Source: an uncultured bacterium
GTDB taxonomy: Bacteria > Bacillota > Clostridia > Lachnospirales > Lachnospiraceae
NCBI GenBank assembly: GCA_947073545.1
Contig: CAMTMP010000009.1
Coordinates: forward strand, 62,001-126,000
DNA length: 64,000 nucleotides
Direction of reading: 5' to 3'
Shown: one piece after another, positions 52,507 to 60,170 of the stretch
Position numbering within the stretch: the stretch's first letter is position 1
How the letters are laid out: every line of letters begins with the position of its first letter
Position numbers and translations under genes: made by a program
The notes under the pieces: model-generated
What the model saw: only the letters and a program-made list of their open reading frames with translations
Told to the model about the DNA's origin: nothing
Database searches by the model: none

Positions 52507-52737
52507 TCGAGATAAGCAGACTGAGAACAGCGCAGCATTTCGAGTCTGCTTATCTCATGGAAAAGAAGTATAAAATAAAACATGGGGGCAAGATAGAAAA
52601 ATAAGTCTGATGACCTTATTTTTCTATCACGAGTTTGTGACGGAGCCACAAACTCGAAATCGCAGAGCCAAATCTGAAAATTGGCCCGCGGACTCCGCAA
52701 ATAAAAAATTTGCTCCGTAATGGAGGTAAAAAAAATC
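52507..52737 (+). repeat. Hairpin array in the hbd-bcd spacer
   Basis: At least four stems in 231 nt: a perfect 14-bp pair GAGATAAGCAGACT (52509-52522)/AGTCTGCTTATCTC (52543-52556); a perfect 14-bp pair GATAGAAAAATAAG (52592-52605)/CTTATTTTTCTATC (52615-52628); GAGTTTGTG (52631-52639)/CACAAACTC (52647-52655); and GCAAAT/ATTTGC near 52697-52713. The first carries the AGTCTGCTTAT ending of the branched repeats. None has a clear terminator tail. Confidence 0.85.
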
Positions 52738-53889
52738 ATGGATTTTACTTTAAGCAAAGAACATGAAATGGCGAGAGCTCTGTTCAAAGAGTTCGCTGAA
52801 AAAGAAGTAAAACCTCTCGCTCAGGAAGTGGACGAGACAGAGGTTTTCCCGAGAGAGACTGTTGAGAAGATGGCAAAGTTAGGCTTCCTCGGCATTCCTG
52901 TTCCCAAGGAGTACGGCGGACAGGGCTGTGATCCGCTTACATACGCTATGTGTGTGGAGGAGCTCTCTAAAGTATGCGGAACAACAGGTGTTATTGTATC
53001 CGCACACACCTCTCTGTGCTGCGATCCGATTATGACCTACGGCACGGAAGAGCAGAAGCAGAAATATCTGGTTCCCCTTGCAAAGGGTGAGAAGCTGGGC
53101 GCATTCGGCCTGACAGAGCCCGGTGCAGGTACCGACGCACAGGGACAGCAGACCAAGGCTGTTCTTGATGGAGAAGAGTGGGTGCTCAACGGTTCCAAGT
53201 GCTTCATCACCAACGGTAAGGAAGCTGACGTTTATGTCATTTTTGCAATCACAGGCACGGTTGAGAAGCGCGGCCGCATGCAGAAAGAGATTTCCGCATT
53301 TATCGTGGAGAAGGGAACGCCCGGCTTCACCTTCGGCACGAAGGAGAAAAAGATGGGTATCCGCGGTTCTTCCACTTACGAGCTGATCTTCACAGACTGC
53401 CGTATTCCGAAGGAGAATCTGTTAGGACAGCAGGGCAAGGGCTTCAACATCGCTATGCACACGCTGGACGGCGGCCGTATCGGTATCGCTTCCCAGGCGC
53501 TTGGTCTGGCTGAGGGCGCTCTCGACAACACCATCGCTTATGTGAAGGAGAGAAAGCAGTTCGGCAGAGCGATCGGCGCATTCCAGAATACGCAGTTCCA
53601 GCTTGCTGACATGGCTACCAAGGTTGAGGCGGCTCAGCTCCTTGTTTACAAGGCTGCTATGGCGAAGGCTACCCAGAAGGTATACTCTGTAGAAGCGGCT
53701 AAGGCAAAACTGTACGCGGCAGAAGTGGCTATGGAAGTGACCACAAAGGCAGTTCAGCTGCACGGCGGTTACGGCTATATCAGAGAGTACGATGTTGAGC
53801 GTATGATGCGTGACGCTAAGATCACGGAGATCTACGAAGGCACAAGCGAAGTGCAGAGAATGGTTATCTCCGGGGCTCTGCTTAAGTAA
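52738..53889 (+). CDS. bcd: Butyryl-CoA dehydrogenase
   Basis: 383 aa acyl-CoA dehydrogenase. FAD-binding [12 protein letters not shown] and [11 protein letters not shown], and catalytic base Glu367 ([11 protein letters not shown]) in the short-chain position. With EtfAB it reduces crotonyl-CoA to butyryl-CoA and in Clostridia usually bifurcates electrons to ferredoxin. The start at 52738 follows GGAGG by 11 nt; an ATG six codons earlier overlaps that site and is unlikely. Confidence 0.97.
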   Translation: MDFTLSKEHEMARALFKEFAEKEVKPLAQEVDETEVFPRETVEKMAKLGFLGIPVPKEYGGQGCDPLTYAMCVEELSKVCGTTGVIVSAHTSLCCDPIMTYGTEEQKQKYLVPLAKGEKLGAFGLTEPGAGTDAQGQQTKAVLDGEEWVLNGSKCFITNGKEADVYVIFAITGTVEKRGRMQKEISAFIVEKGTPGFTFGTKEKKMGIRGSSTYELIFTDCRIPKENLLGQQGKGFNIAMHTLDGGRIGIASQALGLAEGALDNTIAYVKERKQFGRAIGAFQNTQFQLADMATKVEAAQLLVYKAAMAKATQKVYSVEAAKAKLYAAEVAMEVTTKAVQLHGGYGYIREYDVERMMRDAKITEIYEGTSEVQRMVISGALLK

Positions 53890-54028
53890 GACGGCACGTC
53901 GTTTGCATGATGCAGATGCCCTGCTTACAGGAGCAGGTGCATCGGGCAAAGGACAGGGAGCGGTGCAACGCTGCACCGCGAACGAGAAAATACGAAGTAT
54001 TTTCGAGTGCCGTCTTACAGCAAGACGG
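53887..54028 (+). repeat. Branched (cloverleaf-like) intergenic element, bcd-etfB spacer
   Basis: Best-formed copy. The outer stem TAAGACGGCAC (53887-53897, starting in the bcd stop codon) pairs perfectly with GTGCCGTCTTA (54007-54017). Three hairpins lie inside: GATGCA..CCTGCT/AGCAGG..TGCATC (about 53919-53953), GCGGTGCA/TGCACCGC with an ACGC loop (53960-53979), and GAAAATAC/GTATTTTC with a GAA triloop (about 53985-54004). An overlapping hairpin CCGTCTT/AAGACGG (54010-54028) follows. Confidence 0.85.
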
Positions 54029-54061
54029 TACACATAAAAAATATAGAAGGAGAAAAATACA

Positions 54062-54844
54062 ATGAAAATTGTGGTTTGTGTGAAACAGGTTCCGGATACC
54101 GCGGGCGGCGTTAAGTTTAATCCTGACGGAACGCTTGACAGAGGCGCTATGCTTACTATCATGAACCCTGATGATAAAGCAGGTCTGGAAGCAGCGCTCA
54201 GATTAAAAGATCAGTACGGTGCAGAGGTGACGGTTGTAACGATGGGTCTTCCCAAGGCAGAAGAAGTTCTGCGCGAGGCGATGGCTATGGGCGCAGACAA
54301 GGGCGTTCTCGTGACAGACAGAGTGCTCGGCGGCGCTGATACATGGGCGACTTCCACTACACTGGCAGGCGCGATCAGAAATCTGGAGTACGATCTGATC
54401 ATCACCGGACGTCAGGCGATCGACGGCGATACCGCACAGGTTGGTCCTCAGATTTCCGAGCATCTTGACATTCCCGTTATTTCTTACGCGCAGGATATCA
54501 AGATCGAGGGCGACAGCGTAGTTGTTGAGCGTCAGTATGAGGACAGATATCATGTGGTTAAGGCAAAAATGCCTTGCCTGATCACCGCTCTTTCCGAGTT
54601 GAATGAGCCTCGTTATATGACACCCGGCGGTATCTTCGACGCTTATAAGCAGGAGATCACCGTTTGGGGCAGAGCGGATCTTAAGGATGTTGACGATGCA
54701 AACTTAGGTCTTAAGGGTTCCCCGACCAAGATTGCGAAGGCTTCCGACAAGGTGAGAAAGGGCGCGGGCGAGAAGGTTTCCCTCGATCCCGATGAGTCCG
54801 TAAGCTACATCGTTGACAAGTTAAAGGTTAAACATGTCATTTAA
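54062..54844 (+). CDS. etfB: Electron transfer flavoprotein subunit beta
   Basis: 260 aa. MKIVVCVKQVPDTAG start; TGRQAIDGDTAQVGPQISE carries the flavin/AMP-binding signature of the beta subunit. It forms the EtfAB dimer that passes electrons from NADH to Bcd and ferredoxin. AGAAGGAG precedes the ATG. Confidence 0.97.
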   Translation: MKIVVCVKQVPDTAGGVKFNPDGTLDRGAMLTIMNPDDKAGLEAALRLKDQYGAEVTVVTMGLPKAEEVLREAMAMGADKGVLVTDRVLGGADTWATSTTLAGAIRNLEYDLIITGRQAIDGDTAQVGPQISEHLDIPVISYAQDIKIEGDSVVVERQYEDRYHVVKAKMPCLITALSELNEPRYMTPGGIFDAYKQEITVWGRADLKDVDDANLGLKGSPTKIAKASDKVRKGAGEKVSLDPDESVSYIVDKLKVKHVI

Positions 54845-54886
54845 CAAAGTATACGCGTAAAACGAGTGCGCAGAAAGAGGTATAAA

Positions 54887-55933
54887 ATGAATTTAGAAGA
54901 ATACAAGGGTGTATATGTCTTTGCGCAGCAGGTAGACAATGAGATCAGCAGTATTGCATTTGAGTTACTTGGCAAAGCAAAAGACCTCGCAAAAGATTTA
55001 AATACAGATGTTACGGCGGTTCTGCTCGGCTCCGGGGTGAAGGAACTGGCAGACCAGCTCGCTGAGTACGGCGCGGACAAGGTGATCGTTGTGGATGATC
55101 CCGAATTAAAGGATTACAGAACGGAGCCTTACGCACATGCGCTGTCTTCCGTGATCAATCAGTATAAGCCCGAGATCATGCTGGTAGGCGCTACGGCTAT
55201 CGGCAGAGATTTAGGCCCGAGAGTGTCCGCGAGAGTGGCTACCGGTCTGACGGCTGACTGTACCGTTCTCGAGATCGGTGATTTCCCGTTACAGGCGGTT
55301 CCCGGTCAGGAGCAGCTTCACAACCAGCTTTTGATGACCCGTCCGGCATTCGGCGGCAACACCATCGCTACCATCGCATGTCCTTACAACCGTCCTCAGA
55401 TGGCTACGGTTCGTGCGGGCGTTATGCAGAAGATAGAGCCTATCAAGGGTGCAAAGGCTAATGTGGAAGAGTACAATCCCGGTTTTACTCCCGACAATAA
55501 GTATGTGGAGATCCTTGACATCGTGAAGTCCGTGGCTGAGACCGTGGATATCATGGATGCTAAGATTCTCGTATCCGGCGGCCGTGGCGTGGGAAGTCCT
55601 GAGAACTTCAAGATTCTTGAGGATCTGGCAGAGGTGCTTGGCGGTACCGTAAGCTGCTCCCGTGCGGTTGTGGATTCCGGCTGGAAGCCCAAGGATCTGC
55701 AGGTTGGCCAGACCGGTAAGACCGTCCGCCCGAACGTGTACTTCGCTATCGGTATCTCCGGTGCGATCCAGCACGTGGCAGGTATGGAAGAGTCCGACAT
55801 CATCGTTGCGATCAACAAGGATGCGGATGCACCGATCTTCGATGTGGCTGACTACGGTGTAGTGGGCGACCTAAACAAGATCGTTCCGAAGCTGACAGAG
55901 GCTCTGAAGGCGGAGATCGCTGCGGCGAAATAA
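54887..55933 (+). CDS. etfA: Electron transfer flavoprotein subunit alpha
   Basis: 348 aa. The C-terminal FAD domain has SGGRGVGSPENF, CSRAVVDSGW, QVGQTGKTVRPNVYFAIGISGAIQH and INKDADAPIFDVADYGVVGDL, all diagnostic. The start at 54887 follows AGAGG; seven upstream codons lack support. It is the last gene of the butyrate operon here; no terminal butyrate kinase or CoA-transferase follows. Confidence 0.97.
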   Translation: MNLEEYKGVYVFAQQVDNEISSIAFELLGKAKDLAKDLNTDVTAVLLGSGVKELADQLAEYGADKVIVVDDPELKDYRTEPYAHALSSVINQYKPEIMLVGATAIGRDLGPRVSARVATGLTADCTVLEIGDFPLQAVPGQEQLHNQLLMTRPAFGGNTIATIACPYNRPQMATVRAGVMQKIEPIKGAKANVEEYNPGFTPDNKYVEILDIVKSVAETVDIMDAKILVSGGRGVGSPENFKILEDLAEVLGGTVSCSRAVVDSGWKPKDLQVGQTGKTVRPNVYFAIGISGAIQHVAGMEESDIIVAINKDADAPIFDVADYGVVGDLNKIVPKLTEALKAEIAAAK

Positions 55934-55985
55934 CAAATCGAACTTCGTTCGATTGCGAGGATTCAAGCAGCCTCGGCAGGCTGAG
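55934..55985 (+). repeat. Twin-hairpin intergenic repeat after etfA (copy of 26342)
   Basis: ATCGAAC (55937-55943) pairs with GTTCGAT (55947-55953) around TTC, followed by GAGGA..CCTCGGCAGG. Same position relative to the stop codon and same flanks as the copy after infA. Confidence 0.7.
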
Positions 55986-56045
55986 AGATATCTGATAAAG
56001 ATCGCTGCTGACGCAGGCTCAATCTGGTATAATTTCAACATAATG

Positions 56046-56079
56046 TGCGCCCCGGTTTTTGCCGGGGCGTTTCCTTTTT
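56046..56079 (+). terminator. Terminator of the butyrate operon
   Basis: CGCCCCGG (56048-56055) pairs with CCGGGGCG (56062-56069) around a T-rich loop, followed by TTTCCTTTTT. Confidence 0.88.
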
Positions 56080-56098
56080 GCCGCAGATATGGTATAAT
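56070..56098 (+). promoter_or_regulatory. Extended -10 promoter of the next gene
   Basis: TGG followed by TATAAT (56093-56098); the -35 region (TTTCCT, 56070-56075) is weak and overlaps the terminator tail. A second TGGTATAAT lies at 56025-56033, just before the terminator. Confidence 0.6.
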
Positions 56099-56210
56099 GT
56101 GCGCGATGGCAATGACAAAACGTCTGCTTGCAGGAGGAGTTTTCCGTGGAAGTTTTGACAGGGCGAAGCCTGCGAACGAGGAAAACCGAAGGTTTTTCGA
56201 GTGTGCACTA
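56098..56210 (+). repeat. Branched intergenic repeat upstream of the anchored protein gene
   Basis: Contains CTGCTTGCAG (about 56122-56131), AGG..CCT, and a closing GAAAACC/GGTTTTT hairpin with a GAA triloop, then TCGAGTGTGCAC. The arm order and the CGAACGAGGAAAACCGAAGG stretch match the elements at 37371 and 53887. Confidence 0.6.
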
Positions 56211-56239
56211 TTGGAATTACATATAAAAGGGGATTGCGT

Positions 56240-57760
56240 ATGGACAGCTTCGGATTACAGCCACAACACCAAAACAGAAACACCATCGGGCCTCCGGCGC
56301 AGCTTTATCTGCCGCCGAAGAATCACAAAAGAACGACGCTTATCGCTATTTTGTGCGCGGTGGCTGTGGTTTTGGCGGCCGTCTTGGGCGTCTGTTTCTA
56401 TCATACGCACTCGGCGGCCTATAAGATACAGAAGGGCTTTCTAAACCTGATGCGGGAGGCAGAGGGGATGAAGAATCCGCTTGCGGAGAAAATCGGGGCG
56501 GATCAGATCAGGCGGATGTTTGTGGAGGAAGGCGGGCATCTGGATACCAGAATGAATGTTACCACAGATACCTTTCTCGGGGAAGTTACGTTTGGCGTGG
56601 ATACGGACTGTGAGATTGACAGGCGGGAAAAGGAGATGGCAGCATCCACAAGTGTCAGCGTGATGAACTATGAGCTTGCCAGCCTGCAGATGTATGGGGA
56701 TGACGAGAACTTTTGCTTTTCGATTCCCGAACTTTACATGAAGGATGTCTATATCGAGAACGAAAATGTCACCAGACAGTACAACCATTCCATATGGGCG
56801 GACATTTTCGGGAAGACGGAGGCGGATGTTTCTATCGATCTGTTCCCGGACGCGTGGATTTTGGGGGACGAAGAGGGCATAGGAAAGGCCTTTTTCAAAG
56901 AGTATGCCAGTGAGATCGCTGAGTGCAGGCGGCATATGACGATGGAGAAAGCCGGAGAGAATCTTTACCGGGTCAGCTTCGATGAGCTGTATTTTAACGA
57001 ATTGGTCCGACAGGTTTTATACGATTATGTGGATTTTTCCAAGGCGGGCCGCGAGGATGTCATGGGGATATTGAGCTATTTCAATGTGGTTTCGAGCGCG
57101 GATGAGATCAGTTTCGTTCTGGAGATAAACGCTGCGAACCAGATCGCGAGTATCCGGCTGGAGGAACCGCTTTCCCTGTGCGGCGGCAGAATAAGGTTTT
57201 CGGGTGATATCCATTTTCTGGGTGGAAAGCGAAGCATAGAGAAGATGCAGGGCATGTTCACTGTGAAAAACGAACTGGAAGAGAGAAAAGAGACGGAGAT
57301 TATCTGGCAGACGACGCAAAGTCTTTCGCTCGACGATTATCAGATGGAGTCGGATATCAAGTGCAGCCTTACGGAGAACGGAGAGACACAGAATGTGAGA
57401 CTCGGGTGTGCGCTCGAGTGCGACGGGAGAAAGAACAGCTTTGACGGGAAATTTACCATGAAGGATGTGGCGGACGATTTCGAGGTGGGCTTTCAGGTGA
57501 CGGGCGGTCTTTCTCATATCAAGACGGGAGAAAGTTTTGATGTGGAGATCGACGAAATGACGCTCAGTGCGGAAGACGAGGAGATTTTGCTGATCAGGGG
57601 AGACATCGGTCTGTCACCCCTAAAAAGGCGGGTAAGGCAGAATGTAAAGGCCGAGACGGCGTTTTTTGAATTGTCGGAGAGGGAATGGGAAACCATTTTT
57701 GAAAAGGTATACAGGGATTACGAAAATCTGCTGCAGTCGATATATGGTTCGTGGTGGTAA
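56240..57760 (+). CDS. Membrane-anchored extracytoplasmic protein of unknown function
   Basis: 506 aa. A cytoplasmic head with Gln/Asn/Pro-rich sequence (residues 1-30), one membrane segment (TLIAILCAVAVVLAAVLGVCFY, about 33-54), then a large outside domain rich in beta strands and acidic residues. It has repeated strand patterns such as VTFGVDTDCEID and IRFSGDIHFLGG, without catalytic motifs I can name. The layout recalls stress- or spore-envelope proteins of Clostridia, but this is a guess. ATG 56240 follows AGGGG. Co-transcription with the following genes is possible. Confidence 0.85.
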   Translation: MDSFGLQPQHQNRNTIGPPAQLYLPPKNHKRTTLIAILCAVAVVLAAVLGVCFYHTHSAAYKIQKGFLNLMREAEGMKNPLAEKIGADQIRRMFVEEGGHLDTRMNVTTDTFLGEVTFGVDTDCEIDRREKEMAASTSVSVMNYELASLQMYGDDENFCFSIPELYMKDVYIENENVTRQYNHSIWADIFGKTEADVSIDLFPDAWILGDEEGIGKAFFKEYASEIAECRRHMTMEKAGENLYRVSFDELYFNELVRQVLYDYVDFSKAGREDVMGILSYFNVVSSADEISFVLEINAANQIASIRLEEPLSLCGGRIRFSGDIHFLGGKRSIEKMQGMFTVKNELEERKETEIIWQTTQSLSLDDYQMESDIKCSLTENGETQNVRLGCALECDGRKNSFDGKFTMKDVADDFEVGFQVTGGLSHIKTGESFDVEIDEMTLSAEDEEILLIRGDIGLSPLKRRVRQNVKAETAFFELSEREWETIFEKVYRDYENLLQSIYGSWW

Positions 57761-57762
57761 TA

Positions 57763-57875
57763 GAGTGAAAAGAACTTCTAAAGCTCAGCGGCAGCGGCTG
57801 CTTCGCTAAGAACTTCTAGGAGTTGCGCTGCAACTCCGTTTCACTCAGGAGAATGCCTGAAATACGGCATTCTCC
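57763..57875 (+). repeat. Branched intergenic element with GAGAATGCC hairpin
   Basis: Outer stem GAGTGAAA (57763-57770)/TTTCACTC (57839-57846). Inside are two AGAACTTCTA copies (57771 and 57809) and a GGAGTTG/CAACTCC hairpin. A perfect 10-bp hairpin GGAGAATGCC (57848-57857)/GGCATTCTCC (57866-57875) follows, as in the S5-L30 spacer. Confidence 0.8.
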
Positions 57876-57900
57876 GATTAGTGCGGGATGGAGGGACGGT

Positions 57901-58125
57901 ATGGAAAGTAACGACAGAGAAATGGTTGAGGAGATCATGAGGCATTTGGATGCGGAATCGCAGAACGGGGTGTATCGTATGAGCGTCAACTTTGACGACG
58001 AATGCGAGGAGGCGAAAAGTGTATCCCACGAGTGCTGCCATATGTACGGCAGACCGGCGTCAGAGACAGTTGGACTTTTAGATATGTACACAGATATGAA
58101 CGCGGGGGAGCCTGACAGAAAGTAG
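57901..58125 (+). CDS. Small acidic protein with cysteines, unknown function (74 aa)
   Basis: MESNDREMVEEIMRHLDAES start, placed after GGAGGG at a good distance. Asp/Glu-rich; a Cys/His cluster (DDECEEAKSVSHECCHMYG) in the middle could bind a metal. No signal or membrane segment. I do not recognise it. It lies between the anchored protein and the DHH phosphoesterase on the same strand. Confidence 0.75.
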   Translation: MESNDREMVEEIMRHLDAESQNGVYRMSVNFDDECEEAKSVSHECCHMYGRPASETVGLLDMYTDMNAGEPDRK

Positions 58126-58183
58126 GCATTCCGGAGCGGATTTGAGATTTTGAGGAGCGAAATCGCGGAGGATAGTGTGATCT

Positions 58184-59743
58184 ATGATATTGGAAGAATG
58201 TGCGAAGTATGATCCTGTCACGGTGCAATGCCATGACAACCCGGATGCGGACGCCATAGCGGCAGGATATGCGCTCTGCCGCTATTTTGAGTCGCGAGGA
58301 AAGAGTGTGCGCATGGTTTACGGCGGCAGGAACAAGATACAAAAGCCGAATCTGATGCTGATGTTGAAGCATCTGGAGATTCCTATCGTCTATATAGAAA
58401 ATACAGATTCCTTTCTGCAGGAGGAGCCGGAAGGGAAAATCAGAGGGCTTTTGATTACGGTGGACTGTCAGTACGGCTCCGGCAATGTCACGTATCTGCC
58501 GGCGGAGAAGGTGGCGGTGATCGATCATCACCGGCCGGAGGCAAAAAACATAGAATTCGGCGAGATCAATTCTCATTTGGGAAGCTGTTCCACACTGGTC
58601 TGGCGGCTGCTTACGGAGGCGGGTTATCAGGTGGAGGACAAGCGTCTCGGAACGGCGCTCTATTACGGTCTGTATATGGATACCAACCAGTTTGCGGAGC
58701 TTTATAATCCGCTGGATCAGGATATGCGGGAGGCGGTTCCCTGTGACAAGTCTTTGATCACGATGTTTCGAAACTCCAATCTTTCCCTGCAGGAGTTGGA
58801 AGTGGCGGGTGTCGCCCTGCTTCGGTATATTTATAACGACGACTATAAATATGCGATTATCAAGGCAAAGCCCTGCGACCCAAATATCTTGGGGCTAATC
58901 AGCGATTTCCTCATTCAGGTCGCTGAGGTGTATGTCTGCGTAGTTTATAATGAAACCGGCGACGGTTATAAATTTTCGGTTAGAAGCTGTATCAAAGAGG
59001 TGCAGGCCGACGAGCTGGCAGGGTTTCTTTCGGAAGGTGTAGGCTCCGGCGGCGGACACCGGGAGAAGGCGGGCGGTTTTATCAACCTTACGCTCTATGA
59101 GGAGGCTTATCCGACACTGCATACGGAGGCGTTTTTCAGCGAGAGGTTAAACGATTATTTTGATAATTGTGTTATTATCTGTGGGGAGAAGTGTAACATT
59201 CACATTTCTGACATGGGAATTTACCTCAAAAAGCCCGTGACGCTTGGCTATGTGCCGGCCACGGATCTGCTGCCGGTGGGAACACCGATCACGGTGCGCA
59301 CGCTGGAAGGCGATCTGGATATCCGGGTGGAGGAAGAGCTGGTTATTATGGTGGGAATCAGAGGCGAGGTGTACCCCAACCGTCTTTCCCGTTTTGAAAA
59401 AAGCTATGAGGTGACGCAAAAGCCGTATCGGGAATGCAGTGCCCGCTTTTGTGGGGGGCTGCTCTATGAGCCTACCATTCACAACAGGGAGACCGGGGAA
59501 GTCATGAAGCTGATCGACTACGCGAAGCTGTGTATTTCCGATGGTGGGAAACGGGTGTTTGCGAAAGAATTGACTAATAGAGTCAAACTATTTACCGCAT
59601 GGGACGGCGAGAAATATACGCTGGGCCGTCCGGGAGACTATCTGGTCGTGGGATACGAGGACAGGAAAGACATTTATATAGTGGAGCGGGATGTATTTTT
59701 ACACACTTACGACAAGGAGAATAACTGCAACAGCCCAGCCTGA
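58184..59743 (+). CDS. DHH-family phosphoesterase with C-terminal extension
   Basis: 519 aa, longer than NrnA-type enzymes (about 320). Motifs: HDNPDADAIAAG (17-28), VDCQYG, DHHRPE, MDTNQF, and the DHHA1 glycine loop GSGGGHREKAGG near residue 290. These are the metal and substrate sites of nanoRNase or c-di-AMP/pApA phosphodiesterases. The last 190 residues are a separate beta-rich domain (with ITVRTLEGDLDIRVEEEL and DYAKLCISDGG) that I cannot assign. No membrane segment, so not GdpP. Confidence 0.88.
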   Translation: MILEECAKYDPVTVQCHDNPDADAIAAGYALCRYFESRGKSVRMVYGGRNKIQKPNLMLMLKHLEIPIVYIENTDSFLQEEPEGKIRGLLITVDCQYGSGNVTYLPAEKVAVIDHHRPEAKNIEFGEINSHLGSCSTLVWRLLTEAGYQVEDKRLGTALYYGLYMDTNQFAELYNPLDQDMREAVPCDKSLITMFRNSNLSLQELEVAGVALLRYIYNDDYKYAIIKAKPCDPNILGLISDFLIQVAEVYVCVVYNETGDGYKFSVRSCIKEVQADELAGFLSEGVGSGGGHREKAGGFINLTLYEEAYPTLHTEAFFSERLNDYFDNCVIICGEKCNIHISDMGIYLKKPVTLGYVPATDLLPVGTPITVRTLEGDLDIRVEEELVIMVGIRGEVYPNRLSRFEKSYEVTQKPYRECSARFCGGLLYEPTIHNRETGEVMKLIDYAKLCISDGGKRVFAKELTNRVKLFTAWDGEKYTLGRPGDYLVVGYEDRKDIYIVERDVFLHTYDKENNCNSPA

Positions 59744-59977
59744 CACGATTCCGCGAGTAAAATCGCTCCGCATGCGATTTTACGAGTTGTGCAGGCGCCC
59801 AAATGCGACTTTGGAGTATTTTGTGTGCATCAGACGTGGCAGTAAAGCCGAAGGCTGAACTGTTATCAATAAACGTAACATAATGCGCACAGAATCTTGC
59901 AGTTTTGGGAAAAATGTGTATAATTAGTAATGTATGGTCGATTGCACACTTCACTTCGACTAAGGAGGAATTTAGTT
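59744..59977 (+). repeat. Gap with a 10-bp hairpin, 30-bp dispersed repeat and promoter
   Basis: GTAAAATCGC (59757-59766) pairs with GCGATTTTAC (59774-59783). A 30-bp sequence (59836-59865) is identical to 46096-46125. A promoter for the small gene that follows is at 59897-59924: TTGCAG, 16-bp spacer, TATAAT. Confidence 0.75.
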
Positions 59978-60094
59978 ATGGGCATTTTATTATTGGGCGG
60001 TTTTCTTGTGGTAGTGATTATTCCGGTGGTGATTTCCGTGGTATCGGCAGTCGTATCGGGGATCGCGGCCGCTGTGGATGACGAAGAGGATTGA
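59978..60094 (+). CDS. 38-aa single-span membrane microprotein
   Basis: Too short for most gene callers, but well equipped: promoter TTGCAG-16-TATAAT at 59897-59924, ribosome site AAGGAGGAA 8 nt before the ATG, and a strong terminator 20 nt after the stop. Residues 3-32 are almost wholly Val, Ile, Leu, Gly and Ala ([20 protein letters not shown]), one membrane helix, followed by the acidic tail DDEED. It could be a small membrane regulator, a peptide toxin or a leader peptide. Function unknown. Confidence 0.7.
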   Translation: MGILLLGGFLVVVIIPVVISVVSAVVSGIAAAVDDEED

Positions 60095-60114
60095 TTTTCG
60101 CAGAATTAGGGACA

Positions 60115-60149
60115 GGGCAAGATCCCACAGTGTGGGATTTTGCCCTTTT
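60115..60149 (+). terminator. Terminator between the microprotein and glnS
   Basis: GGGCAAGATCCCACA (60115-60129) pairs with TGTGGGATTTTGCCC (60131-60145) with a small mismatch, then TTTTG. As no promoter fits in the 20 nt before glnS, glnS must be read through it or be attenuated by it. Confidence 0.88.
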
Positions 60150-60170
60150 GAGACAGAGGAGGCAGCAGCA

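Noticed and set aside
59744..60170. T-box riboswitch upstream of glnS
   Set aside because: The conserved T-box sequence and specifier-loop layout are not visible; the region contains a microprotein and an ordinary terminator.
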